A stretch of DNA of 17,993 bases from Variovorax sp. (GCA_028292145.1 JAQGMX010000388.1:1-17993), one strand, 5' to 3'; shown: positions 1-6,672, counted from the stretch's first letter. Made by a program: numbers and translations. Notes: generated from the letters alone by a model not told the origin.

Positions 1-9
1 TTTTTTCAT

Positions 10-15
10 GGGAGA
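10..15 (+). promoter_or_regulatory. Ribosome binding site of the DUF4197 gene
   Basis: GGGAGA lies seven bases before the ATG at 23. That is good Shine-Dalgarno spacing and favours the ATG at 23 over the ATG at 8, which has only a T-run in front of it within the window. Confidence 0.55.
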
Positions 16-22
16 CCGATCG

Positions 23-727
23 ATGGACCGCCGCAATTTTAGTTCCGCCTGCCTGGCGTTGCCGGGCGCCTGGGTTCTGCTGGCGACGCAACAGGCCCAC
101 GCATTGTCGCTCGGTGACCTGAGCGCCGGCGATGCGTCCAGCGGCGTCAAGGCCGCGCTCGAAAAAGGCGCGAATGTCGCCGTCGACCTGCTGGGCCGGC
201 CGGATGGCTTTCTCGGCAATCCGAGGGTGAGGATTTCGCTGCCGGGCTCGCTGGAAAAGGGCGTCAAGATGCTGCGGATGGTCGGGCAGGGCGATCGCAT
301 CGACGAACTGGTGACGGCCATGAACCGCGCCGCAGAACAGGCGGTGCCGGCCTCGAAGGATCTGCTGCTCGGCGCCGTGCGCAGCATGAGCGTGTCCGAC
401 GCCAAGGGCATCCTCACCGGTGGCGAGACGTCGGTGACGCAGTTTTTTGTCGGCAAGACGCGGGCGCCGCTCACCGAGCGCTTCCTGCCGATCGTCACGA
501 CGGCAACTGCGCGCGTCCAGCTGGCCGATAAATACAACAAGATCGCCGGCAAGGTCTCCGGCATGGGTCTGATGAAAGCGGAGGATGCCAATATCCAGCG
601 TTATGTCACCGGCAAATCGCTCGACGGTCTGTACCTCGTGATCGGCGACGAGGAGCGCAAGATCCGGCAGGATCCGGTGGGCAGCGGCAGCGCCATCCTG
701 CAAAAGGTTTTCGGCGCGCTGCGTTGA
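23..727 (+). CDS. Exported DUF4197 domain protein
   Basis: The product is 234 residues with an N-terminal export signal followed by a DUF4197 domain, a proteobacterial family of unknown function. The N-terminus reads MDRRNF, then a hydrophobic stretch and a likely signal peptidase I site after AHA (about residue 28). The twin arginines resemble a Tat motif, but a Sec signal is equally possible. The C-terminus, GLYLVIGDEERKIRQDP and the following GSGSAILQKVFGAL, is the typical end of this family. I chose the ATG at 23 because a Shine-Dalgarno sequence precedes it; an in-frame ATG at 8 would add five residues. It lies 35 bases before a putative lipoprotein gene on the same strand, so the two may be co-transcribed. 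The domain call is from family memory; the periplasmic location is inferred from the signal. Confidence 0.85.
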   Translation: MDRRNFSSACLALPGAWVLLATQQAHALSLGDLSAGDASSGVKAALEKGANVAVDLLGRPDGFLGNPRVRISLPGSLEKGVKMLRMVGQGDRIDELVTAMNRAAEQAVPASKDLLLGAVRSMSVSDAKGILTGGETSVTQFFVGKTRAPLTERFLPIVTTATARVQLADKYNKIAGKVSGMGLMKAEDANIQRYVTGKSLDGLYLVIGDEERKIRQDPVGSGSAILQKVFGALR

Positions 728-762
728 ACCTGGTCGGGGGGAGATTCGATAATCGAAGGGCC

Positions 763-1359
763 ATGCCGACTTTTTTTCAGCTGCCGATACGACAAACAAC
801 GTCTCGTTGTGCTCTCGCTCTCGCTCTCGCGCTGACGAGCATGGCCCTGCTCGGGGCCTGCACGCCGACCTTCAATTGGCGAGACGTGCGAATCGCCGAC
901 AAAGGCCTCGTCGCATTGCTGCCCTGCAAGGCAGACCGCGCGACGCGGGCCATGCCGCTGGGTGTCGAATCCGTCGAAGTCGAAATGGCCGGTTGCGAAG
1001 CTGGGGGCGCCACTTTTGCCGTGGCGCACGCCGCCGCTGCCGATGCGGCGCAGGCCGAGGCCTGGCTTCGGGCCTGGCGTGCGGCCACACGCGCTCAACT
1101 GGCCGATGAGGACGCTACAGAGGCGGCTGCGACCGTGCCGCGCGCAGTGCCAGTGCCGGCACCCTGGAAGCTCGAAACACGCAACGAAGCAGCAAATGCC
1201 AAAGCCGCCGAAGCTGCCAACGCCGCAGCGCCGGCGCGCGTGCTGTGGTTTGCGCAGCGCACCGCGAGCGGCGTCTCGCTTTATCAGGCGACCGTGCTCG
1301 GCAAGCCGTCTGCCCCGGAGGCGTTCATGACATTCTTCGAAGGGCTGCGCCTGCCGTGA
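763..1359 (+). CDS. Alanine-rich putative lipoprotein, function unknown
   Basis: The product is 198 residues. It starts with a signal peptide whose core is an Ala-Leu repeat (residues 17-24), followed by a lipobox, L-L-G-A-C, with the lipidated cysteine at residue 33. This predicts a membrane-anchored lipoprotein. The mature part is rich in alanine, with helical Ala/Glu/Lys runs near residues 146-164, and ends in a more ordered stretch (VLWFAQRTASGVSLYQATVLG). I recognise no domain; proteins like this occur as hypothetical proteins in Burkholderiales. The ATG at 763 is preferred over a TTG at 724 that overlaps the previous stop, because it puts the basic residues directly before the hydrophobic core. 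No strong ribosome binding site is visible beyond GAAGGG at 755-760, which is rather close. A 98-base gap separates it from the EIIA gene. Confidence 0.7.
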   Translation: MPTFFQLPIRQTTSRCALALALALTSMALLGACTPTFNWRDVRIADKGLVALLPCKADRATRAMPLGVESVEVEMAGCEAGGATFAVAHAAAADAAQAEAWLRAWRAATRAQLADEDATEAAATVPRAVPVPAPWKLETRNEAANAKAAEAANAAAPARVLWFAQRTASGVSLYQATVLGKPSAPEAFMTFFEGLRLP

Positions 1360-1457
1360 GCGTGCGAACTTGGTCGGTTTCCTTCTCTCTGCATGGGGCC
1401 GTATGCTCCGTGCCGGTGAGCGCGCTCGCATAATCGACGCCCACTTCCCCGTACTGC

Positions 1458-1913
1458 ATGAACAGCATTCTCCTCATCGCCCACGCGCCGCTGGCCAACG
1501 CCTTGCGCCAATGTGCGCTGCATGTCTTTCCGGACAGCGAGCACGTCGTGACGGCTTTCGATGTGCTGCCCAACGTCTCGCCGGAGGAAACCCTTGCGGC
1601 CGCCCGGATCACGCTGGAAATGGCGTTGCGGACGCCGCGCTCGAATGTGCTGGTGCTGACCGACATCTTCGGCGCAACGCCTTGCAACGTGGCGCAGAAA
1701 CTGGTCGACGGCACGCGCTCGCGGCTCGTGGCGGGCGTCAGTCTTCCGATGCTGCTGCGCGCGCTGAGCTATCGTAAGGAGCCGCTCGAAGAATTGGTGC
1801 ATCGCGCGGTGGCCGGCGGCATGGCCGGCGTCATGCAGGTCGCCGTTGCGGCCCCTCAAAATCAGGCGAGAAGAAAACACAGTGATCAAGACATCCGCGA
1901 CCATCAGCAATAA
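1458..1913 (+). CDS. PTS EIIA component, mannose (ManX) family
   Basis: The 151-residue protein is a single EIIA domain of the mannose family, a cytoplasmic phosphocarrier that accepts phosphate from phospho-HPr on a histidine. The start MNSILLIAHAPLA matches the family N-terminus and places the active histidine at residue 9 (His10 in E. coli ManX). The middle motif VLTDIFGATPCNVAQ (66-80) and SLPMLLRAL (95-103) match the conserved core. EIIB, EIIC and EIID genes are missing here, unlike in sugar-transporting mannose systems, so a regulatory role is likely. The last 32 bases overlap the HPr gene. The C-terminal tail after residue 133 is polar and basic and lies outside the domain. No clear Shine-Dalgarno sequence precedes the ATG. 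Confidence 0.9.
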   Translation: MNSILLIAHAPLANALRQCALHVFPDSEHVVTAFDVLPNVSPEETLAAARITLEMALRTPRSNVLVLTDIFGATPCNVAQKLVDGTRSRLVAGVSLPMLLRALSYRKEPLEELVHRAVAGGMAGVMQVAVAAPQNQARRKHSDQDIRDHQQ

Positions 1914-2151
1914 GCTGGGCCTGCATGCGCGCGCTTCGGCCAAGCTGACCAAACTGGCCGGCAGCTTCCCGTGCGAAGTGTGGCTCTCGCGTGGGGACCG
2001 CCGCGTCAATGCCAAGAGCATCATGGGCGTGATGATGCTGGCCGCCGGCATCGGCGTCACGGTGGTCGTCGAGACCGACGGCGACCGCGAGCAGCAGGCG
2101 ATGGATGCGCTGCTGGCGCTCATCAACGACAAGTTCGGCGAAGGCGAGTGA
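1882..2151 (+). CDS. ptsH: Phosphocarrier protein HPr
   Basis: This 89-residue protein carries phosphate from enzyme I to EIIA proteins in the cytoplasm. The active-site motif GLHARA puts the phosphorylated histidine at residue 15. The second motif, KSIMGVMMLAA, places Ser46 in the position that HPr kinase/phosphorylase modifies in organisms that have it, as many beta-proteobacteria do. The start is a GTG at 1882, the only start that gives the family N-terminus. A TTG at 1846 in the same frame would add 12 unrelated residues. The GTG lies 32 bases inside the end of the EIIA gene, with a weak purine-rich GAGAAG stretch before it, suggesting translational coupling. Enzyme I begins seven bases after the stop. 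Confidence 0.93.
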   Translation: MIKTSATISNKLGLHARASAKLTKLAGSFPCEVWLSRGDRRVNAKSIMGVMMLAAGIGVTVVVETDGDREQQAMDALLALINDKFGEGE

Positions 2152-2158
2152 CGGCGCC

Positions 2159-3964
2159 ATGACGTTCGCGGTCCACGGTCTTCCTGTCGCGCGCGGGATC
2201 GCCATCGGGCGGGCGGTGCTGGTGGTGTCGAGCCGCATCGACGTGGCGCATTACTTCATCAAGCCGGAGCAGGTGGAGACCGAGATCGGCCGGGTGCGCA
2301 GCGCGCGCAACGCGGTCGCCGACGAGCTCACGAAGCTGCAGGCCAGCGTGGCCCTGATGGGGCCGAACGACGCGCCGCACGAGCTGGCGGCGCTGCTCGA
2401 AGTGCATCAGATGCTGTTGCAGGACGAGGCGCTGTCGACCGGCGTGAAGCAGTGGATCACCAACCGGCTCTACAACGCCGAATGGGCGCTGACGACGCAG
2501 CTGGAAGTCATCGCGCGCCAGTTCGACGAGATGGAGGACGAGTACCTGCGCGAGCGCAAGGCCGACCTGGAGCAGGTCGTCGAGCGCGTGCTGCACCGCA
2601 TGAAGGGAACGGCTGCCGTGCTGGCGCCGAGTCCGCCGCGACGCAAACGCGCAGCCGCACACGACGACGACGACCAGGCCGATCCGACCTCCGGCGACGG
2701 CATCGACGTACCGCTGGTGCTGATCGCGCACGACCTGTCGCCGGCCGACATGCTCCAGTTCAAGAAAAGCGTGTTCGCCGGCTTCGTGACGGACGTCGGC
2801 GGGCGCACGTCGCACACGGCCATCGTCGCGCGCAGCATGGACATTCCGGCCGTGGTCGGCGCGCGCACCGCGAGCCAGCTGGTGCGGCAGGATGACTGGG
2901 TCATCATCGACGGCGATGCGGGCGTGGTGATCGTCGATCCGTCGCCGATCATCCTCGCCGAATACGGTTTCAAGCAGCGACAGGGCGATCTGGAGCGCGG
3001 ACGGCTGGCGCGTCTGCGGCACAAGCCGGCAGTCACGCTCGACGGCGAACGCGTCGATCTGCTGGCCAACATCGAGATGCCCGAGGACACGGTCGGCGCG
3101 GTGAAGGCCGGTGCGGTCGGCGTCGGTCTGTTCCGCAGCGAATTCCTTTTCATGGGCCGCGAAGCGCAGCGCCTAACGCGGCTGCCGGACGAAGAGGAGC
3201 AGTACAGCGCCTACCGTCGTGCGGTCGAAGGCATGCAGGGCATGCCGGTGACCGTGCGCACGATCGACATCGGCGCGGACAAGCCGCTCGACGGCAAGTC
3301 ATCGCGCCAGGAGCATCTGAATCCGGCGCTCGGTCTGCGCGCCATCCGCTGGAGCCTGGCCGATCCGGCGATGTTCCTGACGCAGTTGCGCGCCATCCTG
3401 CGCGCTGCGGCGCACGGTGAAATCCATCTGCTGATACCGATGCTCGCGCATGCCAGCGAGATTCACCAGACGCTGGCGTTGATCGCTCAAGCGCGCGAGC
3501 AGCTCGACCAACGCGGCGTTGCATACGGTCAGGTCAAGCTGGGCGCGATGATCGAGATTCCTGCGGCTGCGCTCACGCTCAAGACCTTCCTGAAGCACTT
3601 CGATTTCCTGTCGATCGGCACCAACGACCTGATCCAGTACACGCTGGCGATCGATCGCGCCGACGAAGCCGTCGCGCATCTCTACGATCCGGCGCATCCG
3701 GCGGTGCTGCGGCTGGTCGCAGACACGATCGCCGAATGCGTGCGGCAGGGCAAGGGCGTGAGCGTCTGCGGTGAGATGGCGGGCGACGTGATGTTCACGC
3801 GGCTGCTGCTGGGACTCGGATTGCGCAGCTTCTCGATGCACCCGTCACAAATCCTCGCGGTAAAGCAGGAAGTGCTGCGCGCCGACACGGGAAAACTCAA
3901 GGCATGGGCGCAAGGCGTGCTGCATGCCGAGGACCCGGCCGCGCTGCTGGCGGCGCCGCGCTGA
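2159..3964 (+). CDS. ptsI: PTS enzyme I (phosphoenolpyruvate-protein phosphotransferase)
   Basis: Enzyme I takes phosphate from phosphoenolpyruvate and passes it to HPr. The order is an N-terminal HPr-binding domain (about 1-150), the swivelling phosphohistidine domain with GGRTSHTAIVARS and active His219, and a C-terminal PEP-binding TIM barrel. The barrel carries LFRSEFLFM, the SIGTNDLIQYT motif and VCGEMAGD with the catalytic cysteine at 537. At 601 residues it exceeds the E. coli protein (575). The extra length is largely a charged segment at about 153-183 containing RRKRAAAHDDDD, directly before the phosphohistidine domain. The ATG at 2159 gives the family start (AVHGLPVARGIAIG). The gene ends only four bases from the convergent lipA stop, with no clear terminator between. 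Confidence 0.96.
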   Translation: MTFAVHGLPVARGIAIGRAVLVVSSRIDVAHYFIKPEQVETEIGRVRSARNAVADELTKLQASVALMGPNDAPHELAALLEVHQMLLQDEALSTGVKQWITNRLYNAEWALTTQLEVIARQFDEMEDEYLRERKADLEQVVERVLHRMKGTAAVLAPSPPRRKRAAAHDDDDQADPTSGDGIDVPLVLIAHDLSPADMLQFKKSVFAGFVTDVGGRTSHTAIVARSMDIPAVVGARTASQLVRQDDWVIIDGDAGVVIVDPSPIILAEYGFKQRQGDLERGRLARLRHKPAVTLDGERVDLLANIEMPEDTVGAVKAGAVGVGLFRSEFLFMGREAQRLTRLPDEEEQYSAYRRAVEGMQGMPVTVRTIDIGADKPLDGKSSRQEHLNPALGLRAIRWSLADPAMFLTQLRAILRAAAHGEIHLLIPMLAHASEIHQTLALIAQAREQLDQRGVAYGQVKLGAMIEIPAAALTLKTFLKHFDFLSIGTNDLIQYTLAIDRADEAVAHLYDPAHPAVLRLVADTIAECVRQGKGVSVCGEMAGDVMFTRLLLGLGLRSFSMHPSQILAVKQEVLRADTGKLKAWAQGVLHAEDPAALLAAPR

Positions 3965-3968
3965 AGTT

Positions 3969-4949
3969 TTAAACGCCGGCCGCGTGCGCCTGTTCGTCGG
4001 CGTGGTAGCTCGAGCGCACCATCGCACCGACGGCAGCGTGCGTGAAGCCCATCTTGTAGGCCTCTTGCTCGAACATCTTGAAAGTGTCGGGGTGGACGTA
4101 GCGCTTGACCGGCAAGTGCGAATTCGATGGCGACAGATACTGGCCGATGGTCAGCATGTCGATGTCGTGCGCACGCATGTCGCGCATGATCTGCAGGATC
4201 TCTTCGTCGGTTTCGCCGAGGCCCACCATGATGCCGCTCTTGGTCGGCACCGAGGGGTGCAGCGCCTTGAACTTCTTCAGCAGGTTCAGGCTGAACAGGT
4301 AGTCGCTCCCGGGGCGCGCTTCCTTGTACAGGCGCGGCGCGGTTTCCAGGTTGTGGTTCATCACATCCGGCGGTGCGAGCTTGAGGATTTCGAGCGCGCG
4401 GTCGTCGCGGCCGCGGAAGTCCGGCACCAGGATCTCGATCTGCGTCATCGGCGACAGTTCGCGGATGTTGCGGATGCATTCGACGAAGTGGCCGCTGCCG
4501 CCGTCGCGCAGATCGTCGCGGTCGACGCTGGTGATCACGACATACTTCAGGCGAAGCTTGGCAATGGTGCGCGCCAGATTGAGCGGCTCGTCCTTGTCGA
4601 GCGGATCGGGACGACCGTGACCGACATCGCAGAAAGGGCAGCGGCGCGTGCACTTGTCGCCCATGATCATGAACGTGGCCGTGCCCTTGCCGAAGCACTC
4701 GCCGATGTTCGGGCAAGACGCTTCCTCGCACACCGTGTGCAGGTTGTTCTCGCGCAGGATCTGCTTGATCTCGTAGAAGCGCGTGGTCGGCGAACCGGCC
4801 TTGACGCGGATCCAGTCCGGCTTCTTGAGCACTTCACCCTGAATCACCTTGACCGGGATGCGCGACAACTTGGCGCCGGCCTTTTGCTTGGCGAGCGGGT
4901 TGTAGTTTTCGGCGCTCTGGCTTTCGCGGACGACTTCGGAGGTGCTCAT
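3969..4949 (-). CDS. lipA: Lipoyl synthase
   Basis: LipA is a radical SAM enzyme that inserts two sulfur atoms into protein-bound octanoyl groups, completing the lipoyl cofactor of pyruvate and 2-oxoglutarate dehydrogenases and the glycine cleavage system. The 326-residue sequence has both iron-sulfur sites. The auxiliary cluster is C74-x4-C79-x5-C85 (CEEASCPNIGEC) and the radical SAM cluster is C100-x3-C104-x2-C107 (CTRRCPFC). The C-terminal RSSYHADE motif supplies the serine ligand of the auxiliary cluster (Ser314 by alignment with E. coli). Everything needed for activity is present. It starts 37 bases after lipB on the same strand and is probably co-transcribed with ybeD and lipB. A start at the ATG ending at 4949 gives the usual family length. 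Confidence 0.97.
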   Translation of the reverse strand: MSTSEVVRESQSAENYNPLAKQKAGAKLSRIPVKVIQGEVLKKPDWIRVKAGSPTTRFYEIKQILRENNLHTVCEEASCPNIGECFGKGTATFMIMGDKCTRRCPFCDVGHGRPDPLDKDEPLNLARTIAKLRLKYVVITSVDRDDLRDGGSGHFVECIRNIRELSPMTQIEILVPDFRGRDDRALEILKLAPPDVMNHNLETAPRLYKEARPGSDYLFSLNLLKKFKALHPSVPTKSGIMVGLGETDEEILQIMRDMRAHDIDMLTIGQYLSPSNSHLPVKRYVHPDTFKMFEQEAYKMGFTHAAVGAMVRSSYHADEQAHAAGV

Positions 4950-4986
4950 GAGATGGTGCTTCTGGAGGGCGGGGGCAGTTCGGGCG

Positions 4987-5664
4987 CTAGGGCGCCAGAT
5001 GCACGACGAGCTTCTGGCTCAGCACGTGCGCTGCTTCTTCCCAGGTGGTCTGGACCCCGATTGTAGAAAGGTCGACCGTTCGCAGGCCCGCGTAACCGCA
5101 GGGGTTGATACGTGAAAAGGGTTCGAGGTCCATCGCGACGTTGAGCGACAGCCCGTGGTACGTGCCGCGGCGCCCGACCTTGATGCCCAGCGCTGCGATC
5201 TTTCCGAGCCCGTCGAACAGCGTGCCGGGGGCGAACGGCCCCGACAGCGCCGAATGGGAGAACGGATCGTCGAGCCGCACGTAGATTCCCGGCGCGCCGG
5301 GTACGCGGTGGCCGGTGACGCCGAAATGCATCAGCGTCCGCAGCACGGATTCCTCGAGCCGGTAGACGTATTCCTTGACAAAATAGCCGGCGCGCCGGAT
5401 GTCGAGCAGCGGGTAGGCAACGACTTGGCCTGGGCCGTGGAAGGTCACCTGTCCGCCGCGGTCGGTGTGTACGACCGGAATGTCACCTGGGTTCAGGATG
5501 TGTGTGCTTTTGCCGGCCAGTCCCTGTGTATAGACAGGCGGATGCTCGCAAATCCAGAGCGCGTCGGGCGCTTCGGGCAAGCGCTCGGCCGTGAACTCCC
5601 GCATCGCGTCGTAGCTTTCCGCATAGTCGATGCGGCCCAACCACAGAGGCGCAGCCAGGGTCAA
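4987..5664 (-). CDS. lipB: Octanoyl-[acyl-carrier-protein]:protein N-octanoyltransferase
   Basis: LipB moves an octanoyl group from acyl carrier protein onto the lipoyl domains of target enzymes, the step before LipA. The 225-residue sequence shows HPPVYTQG (41-48), RGGQVTFHGPGQ (69-80), the active lysine in GKIAALGIKV (Lys155) and the active cysteine in NPCGYAG (Cys189). An insert at about 132-152, between VPGAPGIYV and the lysine motif, makes it longer than E. coli LipB in that region. The best start is a TTG at 5664 that shares bases with the upstream stop (TTGA). No ATG or GTG is closer, and the first in-frame ATG downstream, at residue 21, would cut into the domain. The start is the least certain part of this call. 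Confidence 0.95.
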   Translation of the reverse strand: MTLAAPLWLGRIDYAESYDAMREFTAERLPEAPDALWICEHPPVYTQGLAGKSTHILNPGDIPVVHTDRGGQVTFHGPGQVVAYPLLDIRRAGYFVKEYVYRLEESVLRTLMHFGVTGHRVPGAPGIYVRLDDPFSHSALSGPFAPGTLFDGLGKIAALGIKVGRRGTYHGLSLNVAMDLEPFSRINPCGYAGLRTVDLSTIGVQTTWEEAAHVLSQKLVVHLAP

Positions 5665-5975
5665 AGAACCACCTTGACCATCGGGTGCGACGACAGTGCG
5701 CGATAGAGGTCGTCGAGCTGCTCGCGGCTGGTTGCCATCACCGTGATCGTCACGCCCAGATAATTGCCGGCCTTGCTCGGGCGCAGTTCGATCGTGCTGG
5801 CGTCGAAAGCAGGATCGAAGCGCTCGGCCGTCTGCGTGATCGCGTGAACAAAGCCATCCGTCTTCACGCCCATCACCTTGATCGGAAACAGCGACGGATA
5901 GTCGATCAGGGACTCTTTGCGGGTATCGGCCACAGGGTCGAGCGGCTTGTCGGCGGGGGGAGAAGTGGAGGTCAT
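5661..5975 (-). CDS. ybeD: DUF493 (YbeD-like) protein
   Basis: This is a small cytoplasmic protein (104 residues) of the YbeD/DUF493 family, whose genes are commonly next to lipB. Its molecular role is not established; an ACT-like fold has been described for the family. Family features seen are FPIKVMG (30-36) and the C-terminal block running from SKAGNYLGVTITVMATS to HPMVKVVL (about 67-104), which aligns with the E. coli KGNYHSVSITINAT...IVRMVL end. I chose the ATG at 5975. An in-frame ATG at 6032 would add 19 His-rich residues outside the family, and neither start has a good ribosome binding site. Its stop overlaps the lipB start, which supports a ybeD-lipB-lipA operon. Confidence 0.88.
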   Translation of the reverse strand: MTSTSPPADKPLDPVADTRKESLIDYPSLFPIKVMGVKTDGFVHAITQTAERFDPAFDASTIELRPSKAGNYLGVTITVMATSREQLDDLYRALSSHPMVKVVL

Positions 5976-6047
5976 GAGGTGGTGGATGTGTACAACAAAT
6001 GGAGGAAGTTCCCTGTCGTGATGCTCAGTCATTCGGTATCGCAGGGG

Positions 6048-6076
6048 TTTTTACTTATAATCAATGGCTTTGTAAA
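6048..6076 (-). promoter_or_regulatory. Candidate promoter of the ybeD-lipB-lipA operon
   Basis: On the minus strand, TTTACA (6071-6076, five of six to the -35 consensus) is followed after 17 bases by TAAAAA (6048-6053, four of six to the -10 consensus). Transcription would begin near 6041, giving a leader of about 65 bases to the ATG at 5975. It overlaps the candidate atp promoter on the other strand. It rests on sequence matching only. Confidence 0.33.
6056..6061 (+). promoter_or_regulatory. Candidate -10 element of the atp operon promoter
   Basis: A perfect TATAAT lies in the AT-rich divergent spacer, 87 bases before the atpI start. Transcription would begin near 6068, leaving a leader of about 80 bases. 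No good -35 box is seen at 16-18 bases upstream (TTCGGT at 6032-6037 is the nearest), so activity may need an activator, or the true promoter may be elsewhere in the spacer. Confidence 0.4.
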
Positions 6077-6082
6077 TTTCGA

Positions 6083-6119
6083 CAGCTTCCACGGAACTTT
6101 CAATAGTTCCTTCAGCTTC
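6083..6119 (+). repeat. Hairpin flanked by CAGCTTC direct repeats in the atp leader
   Basis: GGAACT (6093-6098) and AGTTCC (6105-6110) form a perfect six-base inverted repeat around a six-base loop. The heptamer CAGCTTC flanks it on both sides in the same orientation (6083-6089 and 6113-6119). It lies between the candidate atp promoter and atpI, so it could be an operator or an RNA hairpin. No U-run follows, so it is not a simple terminator. Confidence 0.5.
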
Positions 6120-6148
6120 GGTTAGATTCGGTAGGCGGTGCTATTCCA

Positions 6149-6649
6149 ATGACAACAAGCGCTTCCATCAAGACCGACTCGACCGAGATGGATGTCGAAG
6201 ACTCTGATTTCAAGCCGCTGAGCGCCGAACAGGCGCAGCAGCTACGCGAGGCAAATCCCGAACTGTCGCCCTGGTGGGTGATCGTGGCCCAAGTGGTTGC
6301 AGGATTGGTCGTGGCTGGAATCGCTTGGGTATGGACGGGTCGGCCAATCGCCGGTGCGTCTGCACTTTACGGAGCACTGGCAGTGGCGGTTCCGGCAGCA
6401 TTGTTTGTCCGGGGTGCCATGAGGGTTGCAAAACGAGGAACGCAAGAAGCGGGCCTTGCGTCTGCAGCCATGCTGAGATTTTTTGTCTGGGAGCTGATCA
6501 AGCTGGGCCTGACCATCGCCTTTCTGGCGGCGGCGCCATGGCTGGTCAGCGGCCTGAACTGGCTGGCGATGCTGGCTGGCGTCGTGGCAGCGATGAAGAT
6601 GTACTGGGTCGCTCTTGTAGTGCGCCCCAGGTTGTTGAACCGGATTTGA
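6149..6649 (+). CDS. atpI: ATP synthase subunit I (AtpI)
   Basis: AtpI is a small inner-membrane protein encoded at the head of many atp operons; it is thought to help assemble the c-ring and is not essential for ATP synthesis. The 166-residue product has a soluble, largely acidic N-terminus (1-40) and then four predicted membrane helices at about 42-62, 69-89, 109-131 and 135-156. E. coli AtpI is shorter (about 126 residues); the difference is mostly the N-terminal segment. It is identified by its position directly before atpB and its four-helix layout, since the family is poorly conserved. A purine-rich AGGCGG stretch lies about 12 bases before the ATG. Base composition is less GC-rich than in most neighbouring genes. 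Confidence 0.85.
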   Translation: MTTSASIKTDSTEMDVEDSDFKPLSAEQAQQLREANPELSPWWVIVAQVVAGLVVAGIAWVWTGRPIAGASALYGALAVAVPAALFVRGAMRVAKRGTQEAGLASAAMLRFFVWELIKLGLTIAFLAAAPWLVSGLNWLAMLAGVVAAMKMYWVALVVRPRLLNRI

Positions 6650-6672
6650 TTCATTTAAAGAGACGTTGAAAG

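Noticed and set aside
1429..1434. CATAAT as a -10 box before the EIIA gene
   Set aside because: No -35 match lies at suitable spacing (about 1406), and single -10-like hexamers are common by chance.
2105..2158. Upstream in-frame start for enzyme I
   Set aside because: It would add 18 residues encoded inside the HPr gene and unlike any enzyme I N-terminus. The ATG at 2159 gives the family start.
3682..5066. Long frames on both strands overlapping ptsI/lipA (for example plus 3924-5066 and minus 3682-4731)
   Set aside because: They conflict with the intact ptsI and lipA reading frames and show no known motif.
6123..6128. TAGATT as an alternative atp -10 box
   Set aside because: The sequence 17 bases upstream (TCAATA) is a poor -35 box, and the site would leave almost no leader. 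The TATAAT at 6056 is a better match.
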